From NCBI GenBank assembly GCA_022865685.1, contig JALHUB010000042.1, positions 1-9,627 on the forward strand: DNA of 9,627 nt. Reading direction: 5' to 3'. The notes below the pieces were generated by a model. It worked only from the letters and a program-made list of their open reading frames with translations, was not told the origin of the DNA and did no database searches. The stretch's first letter is position 1. Every line of letters starts with the position of its first letter. Below, piece by piece: positions 1 through 6,819 of this stretch. Made by a program: the position numbers and the translations under genes. The stretch is from Dehalococcoidia bacterium. Lineage in GTDB: Bacteria > Chloroflexota > Dehalococcoidia > DSTF01 > JALHUB01.

Positions 1-3000
1 AGGACGGTGATAGCGAGAATGCCGAGTAGCGTGCCTAGGTAGAGCAGGACCTTCGTCTGCGGCCGGCGGCGGAAGAAGCGCCAGCCCAGCGCCGCGACGA
101 GCGTGCCGGCGGCGAAGAGGAGGACGCCGAAGTGGGCCAGGTACTGGTGGAAGGGCGTCGTCTCCAGCGACGCGTGGAAACCCTTGTAGAAGAGGTGATA
201 CTCGCTCCAGAAGGGCAGGAAGAAGGCGACCGAAAGAACGGCGAGCACGACAGCCTTCGCGGTGGCCCGTCCGGCGGCCGCCCAGTCCATGCGCCGTTCG
301 TCGGCCCACTCAGCGATGAACACGACCGCGATGCCGATGAGCAGGAACGGCGGGTAGTCCCAGGAGTTGATCGGGCGAAGGGCGCCGATCAGAAGTCCCA
401 GCAATCCCACGCCGAGCCAGCTCACGACCTGCCGCTGGCGCGCGTTCGGCAGGTCCTTACGATTGTTCAGGACGAGCGCAAGACCTACGCCGAGTATCGC
501 GACGTCGAAGGGTATGGCCATCACGTGGGCATGCAGGTCGGCGAAGAGGAAGCTGAAGAACGGGAACTCGGTGATGCTGGTTTGCCCCGGCATCATCCGG
601 CTGGGGGCCCAGAAGTCGAACGGCACCAGGTGGGCGCCGCCGAATATCACCTTCCAGATGCCGCCCAGCATGCCGACGAAGCCACTGACGAAGAAGATTC
701 CGTCGCCGGCATGCAGACTGCTGACCTTGGTGAAACGCTCCGCGGTCTGGTAGACGCCTTGAAGGTTGCCGATCACTGCGACGAATACGATGCCCAAGAT
801 GCCCGCCACTAGTGGCCCGCCGCCGCCGATACGCTTGAACCCCGGCCGCCAGCGGACGCGCTGCCGCGTCGCCTCCGTCAGGTTGTAGATGACGGAGAAC
901 GCGGCGCCGACGGTCATGGCGAAGAAGAGCGGCACCGCCAGGTTGAAGGCTATCTCCGGCAGGATGCCCGTTAGCTTGATCAGCGTCGCGGTCATGAACT
1001 GGCCGAAGTAGTAGTAGTTCAGGTAACCGCCGGCGAACCAGGGGTCGTAGGGCGGCATCGTCGTGCTGCGGGTCACCGCGTTGAGGTAGGCGAAATCCAT
1101 CGGCTTTTCGCCGCCGCGGAAGGGATGCCACAGGTCCGGGTCGAGCGTCCGTATCCAGTAGAAGATGAGGAACGCGCCGATGAAAAGCGCTTCGCTCAGC
1201 AGGATGCGCCGCCAGTGCTCGCGGACGTACTTCATGAGGTCGCCGTGGTTGAGCCTCGCCACGATGGAGCCGGCGACGATTACCAGGACGAGCATCGCAA
1301 AGATGCTCTCGCGGTTGAAGTCGAACAGCTTTACACTGGCGCCGAGCCAGACGAGCCAGGAGACGGCTAGCAGGCCCAGCGGCTTCGTCAGGAGGTAACC
1401 TCTATCCGGCAGGGCGCGGAAGAGGAACAACGCCAGCGGCAGGACTGCCAGCGACATGATCTCGATGAGGAGCAGCCAGGTGATGACCGGCAGCCGGTTG
1501 CTGAGGCTGGTTTGGTTGAAGATCGACGTCCAGGTGCCGCCGGCCCGCTGTGTCTGGCAATCGTCGGGGCGGAGCTGGAGCGCGTTCTGGTTAGCGTTCT
1601 TCGGAGCAAGTTGCGAGACCGCAGACTGGGAGCACGCGTCTCCCACCGCGGCCATCAGCTTCTCCGGCGAGTAATCCGCCGTCTTCTCGTACAGCAGCAC
1701 CTTCGGGTGGTCGTAGACCGTGAAGTTGCCCTCGGCCGCGTCGTCGTTGATGCTGATGCCGAAGATCGTCGGGTAGGAGGTGAACGTCTTGAGCAGGCGG
1801 AAGCCCGGCAGCTTATCGGCGAGGAGGAGCTCATAGAACTTGCTGGTCATGGGCCACTTCGCCGGCGCCCGCGGTATCGACGCATAGAGCCGGTTGCTGC
1901 TCAGCGAGAGGTAGTCGGCGTGATTGATGCCGTCGAGCAACGTCGAAGACGGGCTCGAAAGGTCATCGGCGTAAGGCTCGATGTCGAGGGCGTAGAAGTC
2001 CGGCGCTTGTCCGCCCTGCGGCGGGACGCACTCGTCGCCGCTCTTGCATTCGGAGATCGATTTACCCGGCTGCCCTTGCACGTTGAACGGAAGGCGGTCG
2101 TCCCACGTCTCGTGCGTGATGACCGACTGGGCCGGCAGGTTGGCGAGCATCCACTCCGACGCCTCGACACGCGTCAGTGGTCGCCGGTAGACGTTGGTAA
2201 ACGCCAGCGCCCAGAGCACGGTCCCCGCCGTCACGCCGACAACCGTCCCCTTCAGGATGACGGGCGCCGAGGGCCGGGCGCGGGCGAACCAGCGCTGTAC
2301 GAAGGCGTGGAATCGCTCGCTGCCGGCGAGTTGCCACAGCTCATTGAGGCCCTGCGCCGCCAGCAGCACGAGTGCCGGGTAGAGCGGAAGAAAGTAGCGC
2401 GCCGTGAGGTTGAACTGTCGGCCCCAGAAGAGGAAGTAGGAGGCTATCCAGGCCAGGAGCAACAGATTCGTCGCGTCGCGTCGCCAGAAGAGCCGCCACA
2501 GCGCCCAGAGGAACGCGCCGCAGGCCGCGATACCCAGCGGCAGACCCATCCCCCAGAGGACCATGTTCTGAAGCGGGAAGAGATAGGGCGCGCGGCCGAC
2601 CCACTCCCAGTTGAAGGGCACGTTCCCGCCCGATGCCAGACCGATTAGGCTCCGCATGTCGTCGAGGTACTTCTGGGAGGGCCAGATGTTCCATATGTGC
2701 GGGCCGCTGAAGGCGTAAGGCTCGGCGATGCGAAACACTATGAACGCGACGAACGTCGCGACCAGCAGGCCGAGCGCCGGCCGCGCGAAGGGCATCAATT
2801 CGACCGGACGACCGGCCTCGTCGGCTTCGGGCGGCGCGGCGTCATCGGCTGGCAGGGCTTCGCGCCGCAGCAGCGAGACGGCCGGCTGCCACAGCCGCCA
2901 GGCGACGGCGAGGAGAATGATCGGGGCCAGGAAGGCGCCGCTCAGCTTGCAGGCCGTCGCAAAGCCCAGGCCCAGGCCCGCAAGCGCGAAGTCGCTCCAC

Positions 3001-3635
3001 CGTCCGAACTTGACGATGCGAATGCAGTAATAGATCGTCAGCGCCGCAAAGAAGGTCAGGAAGGAATCGACCGTAAAGTAGTGCGCGAGCTGGATGTCCA
3101 GCACCGACGTCGCCATCAGGAGCGCGGCGAGCAGACCCACGCGGCGGTCGTAGAGCAGCTTGCCGGTAAGGAACACCACCAGGACAGTGCCTGTAGCGAA
3201 GAGGGCGGACCAGACGCGCCCCACAAGGTTGATGTGGTCGTAGTCGTTCCAGCGCACCACCGGGCCGGTGAACGCCTTCGCCAGGCCGTCCTTTACCAGG
3301 TTGAGAGGGAAGAAGTCCTGGTGGTCGAGCACCTCGCCCGTTACCTTCGTCAGGAACAGCGGGAAGGTGCCGTAGGGGAAGCCGCCGCCGTTCGGCCGGT
3401 TGTAGGGGCTGAGGCGCGATTCGTCGCTGTTGAAGTACTGGCCGAGGCTGCTCGGGAGTCTGAGGTCCGTTTCGACCATTGTTATCCCGCGCTCATCCGG
3501 GTGAAGATGGGTGTAGGAGTCCCAGTTGACGCCCCAGAAGCGCAGCACGAACCCCAGGAGAAGGACGAGGGCGAGAAGGGAAGGGAAGACCGCTTTGGAG
3601 CGCGGGTTCGGCAAGAGGGAGGGCATGCCCCTCAT
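1..3635 (-). CDS. Giant polytopic membrane protein: GT39/PMT_2-like glycosyltransferase fused to a Chlor_Arch_YYY (DUF2298) domain, C-terminus cut
   Basis: The frame is open for 1211 codons and runs off the left edge. Seen: TM1 at about residues 16-34, then HPDE at 45-48 in the first outer loop, where GT39/ArnT-type enzymes carry their acidic catalytic motif. Many hydrophobic segments follow to about 480, then a soluble stretch (about 480-700), then a second set of membrane segments. The second half has NYYYFGQ (873-879) and LHAHV (H1035, H1037), hallmarks of Chlor_Arch_YYY/DUF2298. Family knowledge: GT39 enzymes move sugars or mannose from lipid-linked donors to extracytoplasmic acceptors; the YYY domain has no established function. 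The acceptor here is unknown. The start is uncertain. ATG 3635 has only a weak GGAG upstream; in-frame GTG 3689 (18 codons more, GAGGG just upstream) is about as likely. No ATG lies further upstream before the in-frame TGA near 3793. Confidence 0.85.
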   Translation of the reverse strand, partial: MRGMPSLLPNPRSKAVFPSLLALVLLLGFVLRFWGVNWDSYTHLHPDERGITMVETDLRLPSSLGQYFNSDESRLSPYNRPNGGGFPYGTFPLFLTKVTGEVLDHQDFFPLNLVKDGLAKAFTGPVVRWNDYDHINLVGRVWSALFATGTVLVVFLTGKLLYDRRVGLLAALLMATSVLDIQLAHYFTVDSFLTFFAALTIYYCIRIVKFGRWSDFALAGLGLGFATACKLSGAFLAPIILLAVAWRLWQPAVSLLRREALPADDAAPPEADEAGRPVELMPFARPALGLLVATFVAFIVFRIAEPYAFSGPHIWNIWPSQKYLDDMRSLIGLASGGNVPFNWEWVGRAPYLFPLQNMVLWGMGLPLGIAACGAFLWALWRLFWRRDATNLLLLAWIASYFLFWGRQFNLTARYFLPLYPALVLLAAQGLNELWQLAGSERFHAFVQRWFARARPSAPVILKGTVVGVTAGTVLWALAFTNVYRRPLTRVEASEWMLANLPAQSVITHETWDDRLPFNVQGQPGKSISECKSGDECVPPQGGQAPDFYALDIEPYADDLSSPSSTLLDGINHADYLSLSSNRLYASIPRAPAKWPMTSKFYELLLADKLPGFRLLKTFTSYPTIFGISINDDAAEGNFTVYDHPKVLLYEKTADYSPEKLMAAVGDACSQSAVSQLAPKNANQNALQLRPDDCQTQRAGGTWTSIFNQTSLSNRLPVITWLLLIEIMSLAVLPLALFLFRALPDRGYLLTKPLGLLAVSWLVWLGASVKLFDFNRESIFAMLVLVIVAGSIVARLNHGDLMKYVREHWRRILLSEALFIGAFLIFYWIRTLDPDLWHPFRGGEKPMDFAYLNAVTRSTTMPPYDPWFAGGYLNYYYFGQFMTATLIKLTGILPEIAFNLAVPLFFAMTVGAAFSVIYNLTEATRQRVRWRPGFKRIGGGGPLVAGILGIVFVAVIGNLQGVYQTAERFTKVSSLHAGDGIFFVSGFVGMLGGIWKVIFGGAHLVPFDFWAPSRMMPGQTSITEFPFFSFLFADLHAHVMAIPFDVAILGVGLALVLNNRKDLPNARQRQVVSWLGVGLLGLLIGALRPINSWDYPPFLLIGIAVVFIAEWADERRMDWAAAGRATAKAVVLAVLSVAFFLPFWSEYHLFYKGFHASLETTPFHQYLAHFGVLLFAAGTLVAALGWRFFRRRPQTKVLLYLGTLLGILAITV

Positions 3636-3685
3636 TTTGACCGAGGGCTCCGCGGCAGCATCCTCGTTCTGTTCGACGACTTCTT

Positions 3686-3718
3686 TCACAGACCCTCTGA
3701 ACAGCGACGCCGCCGCAT
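3686..3718 (-). other. Possible 10-codon leader peptide ahead of the membrane protein
   Basis: ATG 3718 opens a frame reading MRRRRCSEGL and stopping at TGA 3688-3686. The stop overlaps the alternative GTG start (3689-3687) of the membrane protein as GTGA, the geometry of translational coupling. A strong AAGGAGGGG (3743-3735) lies upstream, but its 16-nt spacing to the ATG is too long for a normal ribosome site, so the reading is weak. The four arginine codons in a row may simply reflect a GC-rich repeat. Confidence 0.2.
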
Positions 3719-3785
3719 CCCGACGGGAGCGGGGCCCCTCCTTACGTGATTGACGTACTGGTTCGTGTGCCGGTCTTCGAAAACA

Positions 3786-3811
3786 GTACCGTCATTCTAC
3801 CAAGCCGGTAC
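3786..3811. repeat. Inverted repeat GTACCG-N14-CGGTAC around the -10 box
   Basis: Perfect 6-bp arms lie at 3786-3791 and 3806-3811, with centres 20 bp apart, about two helical turns. The spacer contains the putative -10 hexamer. This geometry suits a dimeric repressor site, but six-base arms can arise by chance and no regulator is identified. Confidence 0.4.
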
Positions 3812-3824
3812 CACCCTGTGCCAG
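3794..3824 (-). promoter_or_regulatory. Possible sigma70-type promoter for the membrane-protein gene
   Basis: On the minus strand TAGAAT (3799-3794, five of six to TATAAT) is a good -10 box. The best -35 is CTGGCA (3824-3819, four of six), with a long 19-bp spacer. Predicted transcription would begin near 3787 and give a leader of about 100 nt to GTG 3689 or 150 nt to ATG 3635. The call rests on the -10 box and its location; the -35 is weak. Confidence 0.35.
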
Positions 3825-3958
3825 TCCTCTAGCGGGAGGAAACTCGACATAACTTTGAGGGCGCGCGGACCCAAGGCGCGAAACGATCACCGAGATGTCG
3901 GGCATCGCATTTGAGCGAAGGGCCGCAAGCTAGCAGGGTGGCGTCGCCGTGCCGGCTC

Positions 3959-4972
3959 TTAGAGCCCCTTCGCGGCCATGACGGCGCACAGGTCCGCCGT
4001 GCGACAGGAGTAGCCCCACTCGTTGTCGTACCAGGCGAGCACCTTCACCATCGTCCCGTCGATGACCATCGTCAGGGCCGGGTCGAAGATGGAGCTGGCC
4101 GGGTTGCCCTTGAAGTCCATGCTGACGAGCGGGTCCTCCTCGTAGGCGAGGATGCCCTTGAGAGCGCCTTCCGCCGCCTGCTTGAACGCCGCGTTCACCT
4201 CTTCGACTGTCGTGCTGCGCCCGAGATCGGCGACGAAGTCCACAACCGAGACCGTCGGCGTCGGCACGCGCAGCGCCAGGCCATTGAGCTTCCCCTTGAG
4301 GTCCGGGAAGACGTCGACGATGGCCTTTGTGGCGCCGCTGGTGGTCGGGATGATGCTGAGCGCGGCGGCGCGGGCGCGTCGCAGGTCCTTGTGGACGGTG
4401 TCCAGGATCACCTGGTCGTTCGTGTAGGCGTGCGACGTGGTCATGAGCCCGTGCTTTATCCCGAAGGTCTCGTGCAGGACCTTGACCAGGGGCGCCAGTC
4501 CGTTCGTCGTGCAGGAGGCGTTGGAGACGACGTTGTGCCTGGCGTGGTCGTAGGCGGCGTCGTTTATGCCCATGACGAGCGTCAGGTCCTCGTTCTTCGC
4601 CGGCGCCGAGATGATGACTTTCTTGACGCTGTCGTGGAGGTGGGCCTTCGCCAGCTCGCCGTCGGTGAAAAGACCGGTCGACTCGATGACGATCTGCGCG
4701 CCGGCGTCCTGCCAGGGGACCTTGCCGGGCTCACGCTCGGAGAAGACGCGGACGAGATGGCCATCAACCCTGAGGTTGTCGCCGTCTACGGTGACGCTGC
4801 CGGGGAAGCGCCCGTAGTTGGAGTCGTACTTCAGCAGGTGGGCGTTTGTCGCCGGCGGCGCTAGGTCGTTTACCGCGGCGACCTCCAACTCCCGCGAGTG
4901 GTACTCCATAATCGCCCTGGTTATCAGGCGGCCGATGCGCCCGAATCCGTTGATGCCGATCTTCGTCGCCAT
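3959..4972 (-). CDS. gap: Glyceraldehyde-3-phosphate dehydrogenase (type I)
   Basis: A full-length GAPDH of 337 residues. It oxidises and phosphorylates glyceraldehyde 3-phosphate to 1,3-bisphosphoglycerate in cytoplasmic glycolysis or gluconeogenesis. Seen: the N-terminal Rossmann motif INGFGRIGR (7-15); VND ending in D36, the acidic residue usual in NAD-using enzymes; the active-site block NASCTTN with nucleophile C154; the partner base H181 in HAYT; and the C-terminal WYDNEWGYS (314-322). The phosphate loop reads TTSGATK (210-216), where TTTGAAK or STGAAK is usual; S212 for Thr is conservative. A strong AGGAGG lies 6 nt before ATG 4972. The gene is last in the LOG-eno-ybjQ-gap cluster, 42 nt after ybjQ. 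NAD preference is inferred, not shown. Confidence 0.98.
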   Translation of the reverse strand: MATKIGINGFGRIGRLITRAIMEYHSRELEVAAVNDLAPPATNAHLLKYDSNYGRFPGSVTVDGDNLRVDGHLVRVFSEREPGKVPWQDAGAQIVIESTGLFTDGELAKAHLHDSVKKVIISAPAKNEDLTLVMGINDAAYDHARHNVVSNASCTTNGLAPLVKVLHETFGIKHGLMTTSHAYTNDQVILDTVHKDLRRARAAALSIIPTTSGATKAIVDVFPDLKGKLNGLALRVPTPTVSVVDFVADLGRSTTVEEVNAAFKQAAEGALKGILAYEEDPLVSMDFKGNPASSIFDPALTMVIDGTMVKVLAWYDNEWGYSCRTADLCAVMAAKGL

Positions 4973-5014
4973 TTGTCTCCTCCTGCTTGCTGTTCGCTCG
5001 GTATCGTTTCTTGT

Positions 5015-5329
5015 TCAGTCGACCTTTACGGCGGTGCCCGAGGCGGTGACCATGAGCATGCTGCCCTTCAGCGTCTCGTAGTCGAGGTCGACGCCGACGA
5101 CCGCGTTGGCGCCCAGCGCCTCGGCGACTTGCTGCATCTCCGCAAGGGCCGTCTCTCGCGCCTTCTTGAGGTCCTTCTCATAGCCGGCGGAGCGGCCGCC
5201 GACGACGTCGCGGATAGAGGCGCCGAAGTCCTTGAAGAGGTTGGCGCCGAGAATCGCCTCGCCGGTGACGATGCCCAGGTAGTCGCGTATCGGCCTTCCT
5301 TCGATGCTTGGGGTAGTGGTGATGACCAT
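5015..5329 (-). CDS. YbjQ/UPF0145 family protein (PF01906)
   Basis: The 104-residue product matches the family's usual length of about 100-110. Seen: the N-terminal half has the family pattern of a short strand, then IVTGEAILGANLFKDF (20-35) and DVVGGRSAGYE; the C-terminal half has the signature ALGANAVVGVDLDYE followed by an alternating stretch. There is no signal peptide or membrane segment, so it should be cytoplasmic. Family knowledge: members form small homo-oligomers and are often labelled putative heavy-metal binding, but the biochemical role is not established. An AGGAG lies just upstream of ATG 5329 and overlaps the stop codon of the enolase-tail remnant, suggesting that eno and ybjQ were once directly adjacent. 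The gap to GAPDH is 42 nt. Confidence 0.93.
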   Translation of the reverse strand: MVITTTPSIEGRPIRDYLGIVTGEAILGANLFKDFGASIRDVVGGRSAGYEKDLKKARETALAEMQQVAEALGANAVVGVDLDYETLKGSMLMVTASGTAVKVD

Positions 5330-5336
5330 GCTTCTC

Positions 5337-5393
5337 CTATCCCTTCGAGCTCTTTTCGCGTAGCTTCGGCAGGCGGAAGGCGTTCCAGCCCGC
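5337..5393 (-). pseudogene. Remnant second copy of the enolase 3' end
   Basis: In the enolase frame this stretch reads AGWNAFRLPKLREKSSKG and stops at TAG 5339-5337. The intact gene ends AGWNAFRLPKLREKAK. From 5352 to 5393 it matches 5524-5565 at 41 of 42 bases, and the one difference is synonymous (GAA versus GAG, Glu). Upstream of 5393 homology ends abruptly. Seven bases separate its stop from the ybjQ ATG, so this is probably the original end of the ancestral enolase gene, displaced by the segment at 5394-5527. It has no start of its own. Confidence 0.85.
5356..5393. repeat. 38-bp direct repeat, copy 1 (ybjQ side)
   Basis: Identical over 38 bases to 5528-5565. It covers codons equivalent to A419-R430 of enolase plus two bases of E431. 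Allowing the single wobble difference, the match extends to 42 bp (5352-5393). Confidence 0.97.
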
Positions 5394-5409
5394 TAGCGTT
5401 TTTCCTACA

Positions 5410-5429
5410 CCGCGCCCTAAAGGACGCGG
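5410..5429. repeat. Hairpin 1 of the eno-ybjQ element
   Basis: CCGCGCCCT and AGGACGCGG form 9-base arms with an AA loop. The single imperfect pair is a G-U wobble on minus-strand RNA, so the stem is complete in the direction of the operon transcript. No T-run follows, so it is not a classical terminator. Confidence 0.75.
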
Positions 5430-5464
5430 CATCAATCCGCATCCGTAGCGTCTTCGTTCTCATG

Positions 5465-5485
5465 CCGCGGCCTTTCAGGCCGCGG
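5465..5485. repeat. Hairpin 2 of the eno-ybjQ element
   Basis: Perfect 9-base arms CCGCGGCCT and AGGCCGCGG around a 3-base loop. It has the same design as hairpin 1: CCGCG, one variable base, CCT, loop, AGG, one variable base, CGCGG. It lies 30 nt past the enolase stop and could stabilise the eno mRNA 3' end or reduce read-through to ybjQ; both are inference. Confidence 0.8.
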
Positions 5486-5514
5486 TGGCGCGCAATTCTC
5501 CAAATGCACCGATA

Positions 5515-6819
5515 CTACTTCGCCTTCTCGCGTAGCTTCGGCAGGCGGAAGGCGTTCCAGCCCGCGTATTCGGCGGAACTCGCCAGTTCCTCCTCGATCC
5601 TCAACAGCCGGTTGTACTTCGCGACCCGTTCACTTCGGGCGGGCGCGCCTGTCTTGATCTGGCCGGCGCCCGTCGCGACGACGAGGTCGGCAATGGTCGT
5701 GTCCTCTGTCTCGCCGCTGCGATGGCTGATGATCGCCGCCCAGCCGGCCTGCTGCGCCATCGCGACGGCGTCCAGCGTCTCGGTCAGGGTGCCGATCTGG
5801 TTGAGCTTGATCAGGATGGCGTTGGCGGTGCCCTCCCGAATGCCCCTGGCGAGGCGCTCAGTGTTGGTGACGAAGAGATCGTCGCCAACCAGTTGCACGT
5901 CGCGGCCGAGCTCGGCGTTCAGCTTCCACCAGCCGGTCCAGTCATCCTCCGCCAGGCCATCCTCGATGCTGACGATGGGGTATTTGGCGCACCAGCCCTG
6001 CCAGTGCGCGACGAGCTCTTCGCTGCTCAGGGAGCGCCCCTCCTTGGCCAGACGGTACTGCTTCGAGTCGGCGTCGTAGAACTCGCTGGCGGCGGGATCG
6101 AGGGCGATGACGGCGTCCTCGCCCGGCCGGTAGCCGGCGGCTTCGATGGCGGCGAGCACGACCTCGACGGCGTCGCTGTTGCCTGCAAGCGACGGCGCAA
6201 ACCCGCCCTCGTCGCCGACGTTCGTCGATAGCCCGCGCTCCGCCAGCACCTTCTTCAGGGCGTGGTAGACCTCGGCGCCCATGCGCAGCCCCTCCGCAAA
6301 GGAGGTCGCGCCGACAGGCATGACCATGAATTCCTGGAAGTCGGTCGACCCCATGGCGTGGCGGCCGCCGTTGAGGATGTTGAACATCGGCACCGGCAGC
6401 CGGTTCGCCGTTGGGCCGCCGAGATAGTGGTAGAGCGGCAATCCGACCGACGAAGCGGCGGCGCGCGCGACAGCCAGCGACACGCCGAGGATGGCGTTCG
6501 CGCCGAGGTTCGACTTGTCGGGCGTGCCGTCGAGGGCGATCATGGCGCCGTCCAGTGCCCGCTGGTCATACGCCGACAGGCCGGCAACGACGCCGGCGAT
6601 GCGGTCGTTCACGTTGGCGACGGCCTTGAGGACGCCCTTGCCGCCGTAGCGCTTCGCGTCGCCGTCGCGCAGCTCCAGCGCCTCGTGGGCGCCGGTGCTG
6701 GCGCCTGAGGGCACGGCGGCGCGGCCGACGGAGCCTTCGATGAGGGTGGCCTCGACCTCGATCGTCGGGTTGCCGCGGGAGTCGAGGATCTCGCGGGCGC
6801 GGACGGATTCAATCTCCAT
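5515..6819 (-). CDS. eno: Enolase (phosphopyruvate hydratase)
   Basis: A 434-residue enolase, the normal bacterial length. It dehydrates 2-phosphoglycerate to phosphoenolpyruvate in the cytoplasm. Seen: N-terminal REILDSRGNPT (9-19); catalytic and metal residues in expected places, namely H154, E163, E204 (GDEGGFAPS), D241, E286 (SIEDGL), D313 (GDD), K338 (IKLNQIG), H366 with SHRSGETEDTT, and K389. The H154 loop reads NGGRHAMGSTDFQEF where many bacteria have NGGAHADN; the histidine is kept. ATG 6819 lies inside the upstream LOG-like gene (11-bp overlap) with GAGGT upstream, so translation is probably coupled. The last 16 codons lie in and beyond the 38-bp repeat, so its C-terminus (EKAK) appears to have been supplied by the adjacent element rather than being the ancestral end (EKSSKG). 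Confidence 0.98.
   Translation of the reverse strand: MEIESVRAREILDSRGNPTIEVEATLIEGSVGRAAVPSGASTGAHEALELRDGDAKRYGGKGVLKAVANVNDRIAGVVAGLSAYDQRALDGAMIALDGTPDKSNLGANAILGVSLAVARAAASSVGLPLYHYLGGPTANRLPVPMFNILNGGRHAMGSTDFQEFMVMPVGATSFAEGLRMGAEVYHALKKVLAERGLSTNVGDEGGFAPSLAGNSDAVEVVLAAIEAAGYRPGEDAVIALDPAASEFYDADSKQYRLAKEGRSLSSEELVAHWQGWCAKYPIVSIEDGLAEDDWTGWWKLNAELGRDVQLVGDDLFVTNTERLARGIREGTANAILIKLNQIGTLTETLDAVAMAQQAGWAAIISHRSGETEDTTIADLVVATGAGQIKTGAPARSERVAKYNRLLRIEEELASSAEYAGWNAFRLPKLREKAK
5528..5565. repeat. 38-bp direct repeat, copy 2 (inside enolase)
   Basis: Identical to 5356-5393 and coding within the functional enolase (A419-R430 plus two bases of E431). Homology to copy 1 stops sharply at 5565/5566. 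The 172-bp offset between copies defines the inserted unit. Confidence 0.97.

Larger units (their letters stand above)
3636..3958. other. Non-coding gap between GAPDH and the membrane protein
   Basis: These 323 bases lie downstream of the GAPDH stop and upstream of the membrane-protein start, both read leftward. I see no convincing gene on either strand. The part next to GAPDH (about 3840-3958) has no hairpin followed by a T-run, so no intrinsic terminator is evident. The part next to the membrane protein holds a weak promoter (3794-3824), an inverted repeat (3786-3811), a strong Shine-Dalgarno-like AAGGAGGGG on the minus strand (3735-3743) and a 10-codon reading frame (3686-3718). If translation starts at GTG 3689, the gap shrinks to 269 bases. 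Confidence 0.6.
5394..5527. mobile_element. 134-bp segment between the enolase-tail repeats; possible mini-element or integration scar
   Basis: This segment and one copy of the flanking repeat make a 172-bp unit interrupting what looks like an ancestral eno-ybjQ junction. It contains two similar hairpins, at 5410-5429 and 5465-5485, each preceded by TAGCGT (5394-5399 and 5446-5451), so it may be two diverged copies of one REP-like unit. Its far end (5515-5527) supplies the last codons and stop of the functional enolase. It carries no protein gene. Possibilities are a non-autonomous element, a REP/MITE-type insertion, or the scar left by loss of a larger island that used the enolase 3' end as its attachment site. 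Long flanking repeats argue against simple IS200/IS605 insertion, which makes no target duplication. Confidence 0.5.

Noticed and set aside
132..3749. Long open frames on the plus strand (132-812, 1512-2648, 2697-3749)
   Set aside because: They are antisense to the membrane-protein frame, rich in Arg, Glu and Gly, and match no family I know. GC-rich genes commonly leave the opposite strand open.
3801..3825. Possible sigma54 promoter (TGGCAC on the minus strand)
   Set aside because: The TGGCAC half is present but the required TTGC-type -12 element is absent at the right spacing.
5068..5463. 131-codon minus-strand frame beginning inside the eno-ybjQ element
   Set aside because: It runs out of frame through the enolase-tail remnant and ybjQ and is low-complexity Arg/Ala-rich, so it is a by-product of those sequences.
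5410..5485. Hairpins after enolase as intrinsic terminators
   Set aside because: Neither stem is followed by a T-run on the minus strand, and ybjQ and gap lie just downstream in the same direction, so termination here is not supported.
3911..6231. Plus-strand frames opposite GAPDH, ybjQ and enolase (3911-4864, 4898-6079, 5722-6231)
   Set aside because: They are shadows of clearly conserved genes; one crosses several gene boundaries and the eno-ybjQ element, which no real gene here would do.
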